Source: Cytophagaceae bacterium SCN 52-12
GTDB lineage: Bacteria > Bacteroidota > Bacteroidia > Cytophagales > Spirosomataceae
Length of the DNA stretch: 64,000 nucleotides
Direction of reading: 5' to 3'
Assembly (NCBI GenBank): GCA_001724175.1
Contig: MEDT01000042.1
Span: 22,605 to 86,604, forward strand
A program made the position numbers and the translations under genes. Positions 19,347-28,053 of the stretch are shown here, in pieces. The notes under the pieces are model-generated. The model was given only the letters and a program-made list of their open reading frames with translations. It was not told the origin of the DNA and searched no databases. Numbering within the stretch: the stretch's first letter is position 1; every line of letters begins with the position of its first letter.

Positions 19347-20513
19347 ATGACACCATCCGAAAGGCAGCGGCTGGAAAGGCTGGCCGGGAAATGGCTGGAA
19401 GGCAGCATTACCCCCGAAGAACAGGAAGAGTTCTCCGCCTGGTACAACCGCGGCCAGGACCTGCCGGCTGTTATCCCGCCAACATCGGCCGAATGCGAAA
19501 CGGAGCACCGCGAAAAGATCCTGTCGGGTATCCTTCATGCCATGCGCCGCCGGAAACCGGTCGGCTGGTGGAAACCCGGTATAGCCGCTGCGCTTATCCT
19601 GGTGGCAGTCGGCTACGGTGTTTACCTCTTGTTTTGTGAGTATCAGCACCGGGTGAATCATGCAGAAATAGCTATCTTCAACGACATTGCGCCGGGTACC
19701 GACAAAGCAACGCTTACCTTCGACGATGGCCGGTCGGTTACGCTGGACGAGCAGCAAAACGGGGTTTTGAAATTTGACGGAAGCGTCCGGATCAGGAAGG
19801 AAGATAGTATGGTGGTATACGAAACCACCGATTCGGAACAGGAAAAAACTCATTATAACATCATTACAACGCCCCGGGGAGGCCAGTACTCCCTGCGCCT
19901 GCCCGACGGAAGCACGGTATGGCTCAATGCCGCCTCTTCGCTCCGTTACCCCACCACCTTTACAGGGAGCAGCCGGACGGTGGAGCTCAGGGGCGAAGCT
20001 TTTTTCGACATTGTACCCTTTACAGCTTCAGACAAACCTGGCGCCGGTAAGATCCCCTTTATCGTAACCGTTAACGGGAAACAGACCGTAAAAGTGCTGG
20101 GCACCCGGTTCAACATCAACGGCTATGAAGACGAGCTGTCGGTCAAAACGACGCTGGTCGAGGGCAGCGTCGAGGTATCGGCCCAAAAGGGCGGGTCGGC
20201 CCTGCTCAAGCCCAACCAGCAATCGGCCCTGACCAAAACGGGCAAGCTCACCGTTACGGAAGACGCCGACCTGGAAGAGGCGATCGCCTGGAAAAACGGC
20301 CAGATACTTTTCAGAGATACCGATATCAGGGATATCATGCGGCAGATCGCGCGCTGGTATGATGTGGATGTCGTTTACCAGGACGACATCCCGGAGAGGC
20401 TTTTTAACGGCGGAATTTCGAGGAATTCAAAGCTTTCGAGCCTTCTGCAGATACTTGAAACCAGCGGTATCCATTTTAAAGTAGAGGGCAAACAGATTAT
20501 TGTAACACGATAG
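19347..20513 (+). CDS. FecR-type anti-sigma factor (L2)
   Basis: TTPRGGQYSLRLPDGSTVWLNAASSLRYPTTF, VELRGEAFFDI, VKVLGTRFNINGY, IRDIMRQIARWYDVDVVY. Confidence 0.93.
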   Translation: MTPSERQRLERLAGKWLEGSITPEEQEEFSAWYNRGQDLPAVIPPTSAECETEHREKILSGILHAMRRRKPVGWWKPGIAAALILVAVGYGVYLLFCEYQHRVNHAEIAIFNDIAPGTDKATLTFDDGRSVTLDEQQNGVLKFDGSVRIRKEDSMVVYETTDSEQEKTHYNIITTPRGGQYSLRLPDGSTVWLNAASSLRYPTTFTGSSRTVELRGEAFFDIVPFTASDKPGAGKIPFIVTVNGKQTVKVLGTRFNINGYEDELSVKTTLVEGSVEVSAQKGGSALLKPNQQSALTKTGKLTVTEDADLEEAIAWKNGQILFRDTDIRDIMRQIARWYDVDVVYQDDIPERLFNGGISRNSKLSSLLQILETSGIHFKVEGKQIIVTR

Positions 20514-20640
20514 GCTGAAGAGGTGGGAAACTCCGCAAATTCCGGCAAAGGAGGATATGGAACTTGCTTACTTTTGTTGCAACCTGAATATTTAAACCTA
20601 ATTAACAATTTCTTATGATCAGAACCGATACATAACCTTC

Positions 20641-20694
20641 TGCCCATAAAAATGCCGGAAGCGCTACCAACACTCCCGGCTGATCGTCAGGGCA
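20641..20694 (+). ncRNA. Candidate structured 5' leader RNA upstream of SusC (L2)
   Basis: TGCCC(20641-45) ATAAAAAT GCCGG-AA-GCG-CTACCAA-CAC-TC-CCGGC(20654-80) TGATCGTCA GGGCA(20690-94); closing stem perfectly complementary. Confidence 0.7.
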
Positions 20695-20744
20695 AATTCC
20701 ACAAAGTCCTATTTGTTACATTTTCACCTAACGTATACAAAACT

Positions 20745-23700
20745 ATGATTTTTTGTATTAGCAATGGTTCTGTTTCCCCAAAATTGAGCCATTCACGCCT
20801 CTTTAAAAGGTCTTCCGACCAGGTGCGGTTCACCGGAACCTCCCAAAAGAAAATCATCATGCAGATCAAGCTTATCTCTTTCTTCATTCTGCTGGCCGGA
20901 ATTCACGTGTTTGGCGAAAGCTATTCGCAGAAAGTTTCGCTTTCGGAGAAAAATGCATCCCTCGAAAAAGTTTTCCGGGAGATCAGGAAGCAAAGCGGCG
21001 TTATTTTCTGGTACGAAAGCAGCCTTCTGAAAAATGCCGGGAAAGTCGATATCCGCGTCAGGAACGCATCGCTGCCCGATGTGCTGAGCCGCCTGTTTGC
21101 AAACCAGCCTTTCAGCTACAGCATCGTAGAGAACACGGTGGTCATCAAGCCTAAAAAAATGCCGGCGAAAAGCGCTTCCGGCGCCGGTACGGACGAGTTC
21201 CCCGTCATGCCGGCCCGCGAAGCCACCACTACCGGGCAGGAATGGAGGACTCCGGCGCTCGTATCGAAAATCAAAATGCTCGCTGTGGAAACCATACCCG
21301 TCCGCGGAAGGGTTACCGACGAAAAAGGCGAAGGCCTCCCCGGTGTAAGCATCCTCGTCAAAGGCACCCAGCAGGGTACCGTCACGGACGGGACCGGCGC
21401 GTTCGTTCTGAACGTTCCGGACGAAAACGCCGTGCTGGTTTTTTCCTTTGTCGGGTATACAACCGTAGAGCGGACTGTCGGCAGGCAGACATTGCTCGAC
21501 GTTTCGCTGCAGGTCGATCAGAAAGCCCTGGAGGAGATCGTAGTGGTAGGTTACGGAGAGCAAAAGAAGGTGAACGTGATCGGCTCCGTTGCCCAGATCG
21601 GATCGGAGGCCCTGGAAAACCGGCCCGTGACCCAGCTCGCGCATGCCATTACGGGGCAGATGCCGGGCGTGACGGTAACCGTACGGTCGGGCCGCCCCGG
21701 CGCTAACCCCGGTACGGTGCGGGTAAGGGGGGTAGGCTCATTCGGCGCCACACCCGACGCCCTTGTCCTGATAGACGGTATCCCGGGGAATATGAATGAT
21801 ATCAACCCCGATGACATACAGACTATTTCTGTACTGAAAGATGCCTCTGCCGCGGCTATATATGGCGCCCGCTCGGCAAACGGCGTAGTCCTGATCACGA
21901 CCAAAACAGGTACGACCGGAAAAGTAGCCATTTCCTACAGCGGCTATACCGGTTTCAACAAGGCCACGAAGCTGCCCGACTTTGTAAACTCATGGGAATA
22001 TGCCGAGATGTACAACATTGCTTCGGGCACCAACAGCTTTACCGCCGACGATATTGCCAAATACCGCAGCCAGTCGGATCCTGACAACTACCCGAATACC
22101 CGCTTCCTCGAGCAGCTTTTTTCGGGGAAAGGCTTCCAGACCGGCCATACCGTGAACCTCAACGGCGGCAACGAGAAGGCCAGGTATTTCCTCTCTGCAG
22201 GCTATCTCAACCAGAAGGGGATTATCCCCAAAAACTCCTACGAGCGCTATAATTTCAGGCTGAACCTGGAAAACAATCTGGGCAGGAATTTCTACCTTAC
22301 CACGCGGTTGAGCGGCTCTTTCGACGAAAGGGACGAACCCCAGGCTACCGCCAATAAAGGCGGGGAGCTGACCGATCAGCTTATCCAGAATGCCATCAGA
22401 TACCCGGCCGTATTCCTCGGGCAGGCTTCTAACGGCGACTACGGGATCGGACCGGAAAGCGGAGGCACGCCGGTATCGTGGCTGGCGTCGGGTTCTTACC
22501 TCAGAAACCCGAGAACAAGGATCGGTACTAATTTTAAGCTTGACTGGAAGCCTGTCAAAGAGCTTGTGTTCTCGGCAATCGGCGGCTATAACTTCGATTT
22601 CATCGAGCAAACTTCCTACCGGTCGTCGCAAAAGCTCAATGAGCAGGTTTACCTCGGTCAGTCTAACCTGAATCAGTTCCGCAACAAAGGCATATTCAGG
22701 ACAGCGCAGTTCCTGGGCGAGTATTCCAAAGATATCGGTCGGACAAGACTGGACTTCCTCGTTGGTTATTCTTTTGAAAACCAGAAGCTTGACAGCTTGT
22801 CGGGCTACCGGCAGAATTTCCCCAGCAACGACTACACCTACCCGTCCATGGGCGGCGCCGACAACCAGCAGTTTAACGGGAGTGCGCAGGAATGGGCTAT
22901 ACAGTCATTGTTTTCGAGGTTAAAGCTGAACATAAATGAGAAATATCTTTTCGAAGGAACCCTGCGGTACGACGGCTCATCGAGGTTTCCGGATAGCAAC
23001 AAATATGCCGTATTCCCGGCTTTTGCCGCAGGATGGCGTATTTCCGAAGAAGAGTTCCTGAGAAATCTCCAGTGGCTGTCCAATTTAAAGCTGAAGGCTT
23101 CCTGGGGGATACTGGGTAACCAGAATATAGGCAATTACCCCTACCAGGTGGTATTGAACTCCGGCAGGAACTATCCTTTCGGAAGCGCGATCTCCACAGG
23201 CGCAGCCTATTCGACCTATAAAGATGCCAACATCAGATGGGAATCGACCGAAACCACGGATGTCGGGATCGAAGCCGGGTTCTTTAAAAACAGCCTGGGC
23301 GTGAACGTCACCTATTTCAGCAGGAACACGACCGACATTCTCTTCAAGCCTTCTTCCAGCGTGTCGACCATCCTGGGTGTCGGGATCAGCGAGACCAATA
23401 CCGGCCAGGCAACCAACAAAGGCTGGGAGTTTGATGCTATCTACCGGAACAGCTACCGGAAGCTCCAGTATTCCGTAAAAGGCAATTTCTCCATTATCAA
23501 CAACAAGGTAGTGACGCTCGGCCTGGGCAATGTTATCCAGCCCAACGGCCTGGTAGGGAACGGATCCGATCTTTTTGTGGGCTACCCGATGGAGATGTAT
23601 TACGGCTATGTGTCGGACGGCGTTTTCCTCGACCAGGACGATATCAGCTCATGGCCGACCCAAACCGCCGTTACGCCGAGCCCCCAGGCAGGAGATTTCC

Positions 23701-24272
23701 GGTATAAGGATATCAGCGGCCCTGACGGCGTGCCCGACGGCAAGGTCGATCCTACCTACGACAGGGTATTCCTGGGGAGCAGGATCCCGAAATATACCTA
23801 CGGCTTTAATTTCGATGTCAAATACCGCGGGTTCGACCTGGGGATATTCCTCCAGGGAATTGCCGGGGTAGAGGGGCGGCTGACCGGCTATGCCGATGTA
23901 GCCTTCTTCAACCTGGGCAATATACAGCGCTGGCAAATGGAAGGCCGGTTTAACCCTGACCAGCCCGTAAGGTACCCGGCGTACCCGCGCCTCGAAGTAG
24001 TGAGCAACAGCGGTACGCCCAACAACGTGATTTCCGATTTCTGGGTGCTGAATGCTTCCTACCTCAGGCTGAAAAATATACAGCTGGGCTATACCCTGCC
24101 GTCCATCCTGACAAACAAGCTCAGGATCAATCACGTCAGGATTTATTCCAGCGTCGAAAACCCGGTCACCTGGAGTAATTACCGCCCCGGCTGGGACCCT
24201 GAGATCAATACCGGCGGGGCCTATTATCCCATTCTTTCTACCTATACATTTGGTCTTAATGTCAGGTTTTAG
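20745..24272 (+). CDS. SusC/RagA TonB-dependent receptor with STN domain (L2)
   Basis: STN (KVSLSEKNASLEKVFREIRKQSGVIFWYE), VRGRVTDEKGEGLPGVSILVKGTQQGT, EEIVVVGYGEQKKVNVIGSV. ORF-track ATG at 20652 lies inside the leader hairpin; ATG at 20745 preferred. Confidence 0.93.
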   Translation: MIFCISNGSVSPKLSHSRLFKRSSDQVRFTGTSQKKIIMQIKLISFFILLAGIHVFGESYSQKVSLSEKNASLEKVFREIRKQSGVIFWYESSLLKNAGKVDIRVRNASLPDVLSRLFANQPFSYSIVENTVVIKPKKMPAKSASGAGTDEFPVMPAREATTTGQEWRTPALVSKIKMLAVETIPVRGRVTDEKGEGLPGVSILVKGTQQGTVTDGTGAFVLNVPDENAVLVFSFVGYTTVERTVGRQTLLDVSLQVDQKALEEIVVVGYGEQKKVNVIGSVAQIGSEALENRPVTQLAHAITGQMPGVTVTVRSGRPGANPGTVRVRGVGSFGATPDALVLIDGIPGNMNDINPDDIQTISVLKDASAAAIYGARSANGVVLITTKTGTTGKVAISYSGYTGFNKATKLPDFVNSWEYAEMYNIASGTNSFTADDIAKYRSQSDPDNYPNTRFLEQLFSGKGFQTGHTVNLNGGNEKARYFLSAGYLNQKGIIPKNSYERYNFRLNLENNLGRNFYLTTRLSGSFDERDEPQATANKGGELTDQLIQNAIRYPAVFLGQASNGDYGIGPESGGTPVSWLASGSYLRNPRTRIGTNFKLDWKPVKELVFSAIGGYNFDFIEQTSYRSSQKLNEQVYLGQSNLNQFRNKGIFRTAQFLGEYSKDIGRTRLDFLVGYSFENQKLDSLSGYRQNFPSNDYTYPSMGGADNQQFNGSAQEWAIQSLFSRLKLNINEKYLFEGTLRYDGSSRFPDSNKYAVFPAFAAGWRISEEEFLRNLQWLSNLKLKASWGILGNQNIGNYPYQVVLNSGRNYPFGSAISTGAAYSTYKDANIRWESTETTDVGIEAGFFKNSLGVNVTYFSRNTTDILFKPSSSVSTILGVGISETNTGQATNKGWEFDAIYRNSYRKLQYSVKGNFSIINNKVVTLGLGNVIQPNGLVGNGSDLFVGYPMEMYYGYVSDGVFLDQDDISSWPTQTAVTPSPQAGDFRYKDISGPDGVPDGKVDPTYDRVFLGSRIPKYTYGFNFDVKYRGFDLGIFLQGIAGVEGRLTGYADVAFFNLGNIQRWQMEGRFNPDQPVRYPAYPRLEVVSNSGTPNNVISDFWVLNASYLRLKNIQLGYTLPSILTNKLRINHVRIYSSVENPVTWSNYRPGWDPEINTGGAYYPILSTYTFGLNVRF

Positions 24273-24365
24273 GCTGGAGGTTTTAGGTTTCAGCATACAA
24301 ACGATTGATAAACAAACAGCTAACGGCTAAAACCTAACAGCTAATAGCTCAACCCTTTTATTCAA

Positions 24366-26006
24366 ATGAAAGTCAAGATAAAACAATATATGATGTGGGG
24401 CGCCCTGGCCATTTCGTGCGCCTCGTGCGATGACCAGCTCAGGCAGTTCCCTACCGATGCATTCGCACAGGATAACTTCTGGACTTCGGAATCCAATACC
24501 ATGATCGCGCTTGCCGGCATGTACAGGGGCGGGATCACCTACGGAACTGGTGTAGTCCCCAACGACTGGTGGTCTTATTTCGGAAGCATTCACCTGGAAT
24601 TTGCTACAGACAACGCCTATGACAGGAGAGGAGATAACTCCACTTACAACCGGCTGACCAACGGAACGCTGCTGCCCAACAACGACGTGATCAAAGGATA
24701 CTGGTCAGCCTCCTATAAACGAATCGCGATATGCAACGATTTTCTCCAGAACATCGGGAAAGTGCCCATGGAGGAAAGCAAGATAAAGCGCATGGCAGCC
24801 GAGGCGAAGTTTCTCCGGGCTACCCAGTATTTCTATCTTTCCCAGTATTGGGGGAGCGTCCCGCTCGTAACCAGCACCCTGACTCCGGATGAAGCCAACA
24901 ACGTGGACAAAGAAAGCAAAGCCGCTGTTGTCAGCTTTGTCATAGAAGAGCTGAAGGCTGCAGCCGCAGACCTTCCGCAGTTCGGAGCACTCGGGGAATC
25001 AGAGCACGGCAGGGCTTCCAAACAGGCTGCGCTGGCCTTCCTGGGCAGGATCCTGCTAAGCGAGAAAAAATTCGGGGAAGCGTCCGACGCATGGCGGGCC
25101 ATCATCGACCTGGGCGACAATGATATCGACCCGGAATATGCCGGGCTGTTCAATCCTGCCAGGGAAATGAGCAAGGAAAATATATTCAACCTGAAGTACC
25201 TGGGCGGACAGGCCAGCAATGCCATGCCGCAGCACTCTTACCCGGCCATGTTAGGCGGCTGGCACCTCTTTAACCCGCTCGGAAGCCTGGCCGATGAGTA
25301 CGGTTTTGACGACGGTACCCCTTTCTCTTACGACAGCCCCAAATTCAACTACAAGAACATGGGCGCCAATCGGGATCCCCGGTTCAGGTATACCTTCGTG
25401 TGGGACGGCAGCACATTCGGAGGCAAAAAATATGTCTGTCATCCCGATTCCGTCAACTCGCTCGACCAGCTGACCTATTCGAAGCAGGCTACGCGTACGG
25501 GTTACGGGCTCCGTAAATTCTTTGATGAATCGTTTACCGGCGGATTGGTGACGGATTACGGCGGGGATATTCCCGTTATCCGGTACGCCGAAGTGCTGCT
25601 GAGCTACCTGGAAGCCGAGCTGGAAGGAGGGAAAGCAATCAGCCAGGAGCTTCTCGATCAAACCATCAACAAAGTACGGGGCAGGGCGTCGGTCGGCTTG
25701 CCCCCGGTTACGGTCACTGATCCGGAGCAGCTAAGAACCATACTCCGCCGGGAAAGAAGGATCGAGCTTGCTTTTGAAGGCCACCGGCTCTGGGATCTGC
25801 TGAGATGGGGCATCGCCGACCAGGTGCTTGCCGGCGACTTCTGGGGAGCGGCTTTCCCCGACTCCAAACGTTATCCTACGGCTTCGCAGAAAACAGACCC
25901 GCTTTCACGCTGGTTTGTGACTTCCAAAAAATTCAGGAAAGGACAGGACGAGACCTGGCCCGTTCCCGAATCGGAAGTGAACGTGAACCCGAAGCTGGGG
26001 AATTGA
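24366..26006 (+). CDS. SusD/RagB nutrient-binding lipoprotein (L2)
   Basis: AISCASCDDQLRQFPTDAF, RATQYFYLSQYWGSVPLVTS, RRERRIELAFEGHRLWDLLRWG. Confidence 0.93.
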   Translation: MKVKIKQYMMWGALAISCASCDDQLRQFPTDAFAQDNFWTSESNTMIALAGMYRGGITYGTGVVPNDWWSYFGSIHLEFATDNAYDRRGDNSTYNRLTNGTLLPNNDVIKGYWSASYKRIAICNDFLQNIGKVPMEESKIKRMAAEAKFLRATQYFYLSQYWGSVPLVTSTLTPDEANNVDKESKAAVVSFVIEELKAAAADLPQFGALGESEHGRASKQAALAFLGRILLSEKKFGEASDAWRAIIDLGDNDIDPEYAGLFNPAREMSKENIFNLKYLGGQASNAMPQHSYPAMLGGWHLFNPLGSLADEYGFDDGTPFSYDSPKFNYKNMGANRDPRFRYTFVWDGSTFGGKKYVCHPDSVNSLDQLTYSKQATRTGYGLRKFFDESFTGGLVTDYGGDIPVIRYAEVLLSYLEAELEGGKAISQELLDQTINKVRGRASVGLPPVTVTDPEQLRTILRRERRIELAFEGHRLWDLLRWGIADQVLAGDFWGAAFPDSKRYPTASQKTDPLSRWFVTSKKFRKGQDETWPVPESEVNVNPKLGN

Positions 26007-26101
26007 AGCTATTCTTGTTTATTTTGATGAAATGTCCGTGACTAAATCAAAGATTAGTACACAAGCGGTCCGCCGCCGCGGTCGTCATCAATAACAGAGT
26101 A

Positions 26102-26187
26102 GATGCGTAGCATCGACCGATTGCGTAGCCCCCGACTGAAGTCGGGGGAATGCGAAACCGGGTAATCAAACCAAGAGCCGTAGGCTC
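26102..26187. repeat. Cluster of three short hairpins, two with GTA loops
   Basis: GATGC-GTA-GCATC (26102-26114), CCCCCGACT-GA-AGTCGGGGG (26129-26148), GAGCC-GTA-GGCTC (26175-26187). Confidence 0.75.
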
Positions 26188-26211
26188 GACACATTTTAGA
26201 AATTTATACAC

Positions 26212-27951
26212 ATGAAACAATTCCGTCAATGGCTGATAGGGGGTGCCCTGCTGATCTCGGCAGCGTACACCGGCTCCATTATCCCCAGGGTCTTCCAGAA
26301 CGATGTCCCGATCGTACAGCAGGAATACCTGAAAGCTTACGGGAAACGCGAGCCGGTCAAACCCAAAACCGCGCAGCCCAATATCCTGTTCATTACGAGC
26401 GACCAGCATTACTGGATGCGCATGGGATACAACGACCCGACGGTTAAAACTCCTAACCTCGACAGGCTCGCAAAATCGGGCACGATCTTCGACAGGGCCT
26501 ATACCTGTAATCCCGTTTGCACCCCTACCAGGGCATCGATGATCACAGGGCTGTATCCCTCCCAGCACGGCGCGTACGCGCTGGGTACCAAGCTGCCTGA
26601 AACGGTTCCTACCATCGGGAACTATCTCAGCGAATTGGGCTACAGCTCCGCGATAGTCGGGAAGGCGCATTTTATGCCGCTGGCGGGGAATGCCGAATAC
26701 CCGTCGCTGGAAGCCTACCCGGTGCTCCAGGACCTGGATTTCTGGCGAAAATACCGCGGCCCGTTCTACGGGTTCGAACATGCCGAGCTGGCGCGCCCGC
26801 ACGGGGACGAATCTCATATCGGGCAGCACTATGCCATCTGGATGGAAGAGAAGCTGAAAAAGGAAGGGCGTTCGCCCGATGAATGGAAAAAATGGTTCCG
26901 CAAGCCCGATGCAGCCAAATTCAGGGATTCTAATCCTGCCATGCGTAGGATCATGGAGGAACATTCCGCCACCGGAGAAGCCCAGTATGGCGCCTGGAAT
27001 ATCCCGGAAGACTACCACCTCAATGCCTGGATCGCTTCGCAGACCATCGCCAATCTCGACAGGGCAAAAAAAGAAGGGAAGCCGTTCTTTATCTGGGCCA
27101 GCTTCTTCGATCCGCATCCACCCTATCTCGTATCCGAACCGTGGGCTTCCATGTATAAGCCGGAGGACATGAAAATGCCTGAGGTAGCGAAAAACGACCT
27201 CGACGATATGCCCTACCATTACCGCATGACCCAGACCTATGAAAAAGGCTGGGGCGCCCGGTTTGACGAGGATGGGTTCGGTATCCACGGGCTGCATACC
27301 CACCTGAGAGATCCTGAGAAAAACAAAAAAGACATGGCCATCTACTACGGCATGATCTCGATGATGGACAAGTACATCGGCCTTATACTCGATCATCTTG
27401 ACAAAACGGGGTTGAGAGAAAATACCGTCATCGTATTCACCACCGATCACGGGCACCATATCGGCACCCACAATTTGTACGCCAAGGGCGGATTTGCTTT
27501 TGAAGAAGACCTGCGCATTCCTTTCATCGTATCCTGGAAAAACCAGGTACCGGCGAATAAAAGAACCGATGCGCTGGTTTCTGTCGTGGACCTCGCGCCC
27601 ACCTTTCTGACCCTGGCGGGAAGAGAAAAGCCCCTGACGATGGCCGGTCTGGACGTCTCGCCGTTGTGGCTCGGGAAAACAGACCGGGTAAGAGACTGGG
27701 TAATTGCTGAAAATCATTTTCAGCGCACCAAATTTTACCAAAAAAGCTATATTGAGGACCGGTACAAGGTAACCTGGTACATGCAAAGCGATGAAGGCGA
27801 GCTTTTTGACCTTGAAAAAGACCCGGGCGAATTCAATAACCTATGGGATCAAAAGGAATACCAGGAGCTCAAGCTGCAGCTCCTGCACCGGGCCATGAAA
27901 GCCGATATGGCGAAGGAAACCTGCTGGATGCCGAGGATCGGGCCGGCGTAG
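26212..27951 (+). CDS. Sulfatase (S1 family, Cys-type)
   Basis: PNILFITSDQHYWMRMG, PVCTPTRASMITGLYPSQHG formylglycine signature, VFTTDHGHHIGTHNLYAKG. Confidence 0.92.
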   Translation: MKQFRQWLIGGALLISAAYTGSIIPRVFQNDVPIVQQEYLKAYGKREPVKPKTAQPNILFITSDQHYWMRMGYNDPTVKTPNLDRLAKSGTIFDRAYTCNPVCTPTRASMITGLYPSQHGAYALGTKLPETVPTIGNYLSELGYSSAIVGKAHFMPLAGNAEYPSLEAYPVLQDLDFWRKYRGPFYGFEHAELARPHGDESHIGQHYAIWMEEKLKKEGRSPDEWKKWFRKPDAAKFRDSNPAMRRIMEEHSATGEAQYGAWNIPEDYHLNAWIASQTIANLDRAKKEGKPFFIWASFFDPHPPYLVSEPWASMYKPEDMKMPEVAKNDLDDMPYHYRMTQTYEKGWGARFDEDGFGIHGLHTHLRDPEKNKKDMAIYYGMISMMDKYIGLILDHLDKTGLRENTVIVFTTDHGHHIGTHNLYAKGGFAFEEDLRIPFIVSWKNQVPANKRTDALVSVVDLAPTFLTLAGREKPLTMAGLDVSPLWLGKTDRVRDWVIAENHFQRTKFYQKSYIEDRYKVTWYMQSDEGELFDLEKDPGEFNNLWDQKEYQELKLQLLHRAMKADMAKETCWMPRIGPA

Positions 27952-28053
27952 CAGCGATCCGGAGACCGGCTATCGGAAGTCAGCTATCGGCGCGCCGCAT
28001 TGCCTCATCATCACATTGTCACATTACCTCATCGTCTCATTAATTTTTTTAAT

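Noticed and set aside
20652-20744. N-terminal extension of the L2 SusC ORF
   Set aside because: ATG at 20652 sits inside the structured leader hairpin; signal peptide begins after the ATG at 20745.
26047-27786. 579-aa ORF antisense to the 26212 sulfatase
   Set aside because: Mirror ORF of a GC-rich coding frame; no recognisable domain, and the sense frame has clear sulfatase motifs.
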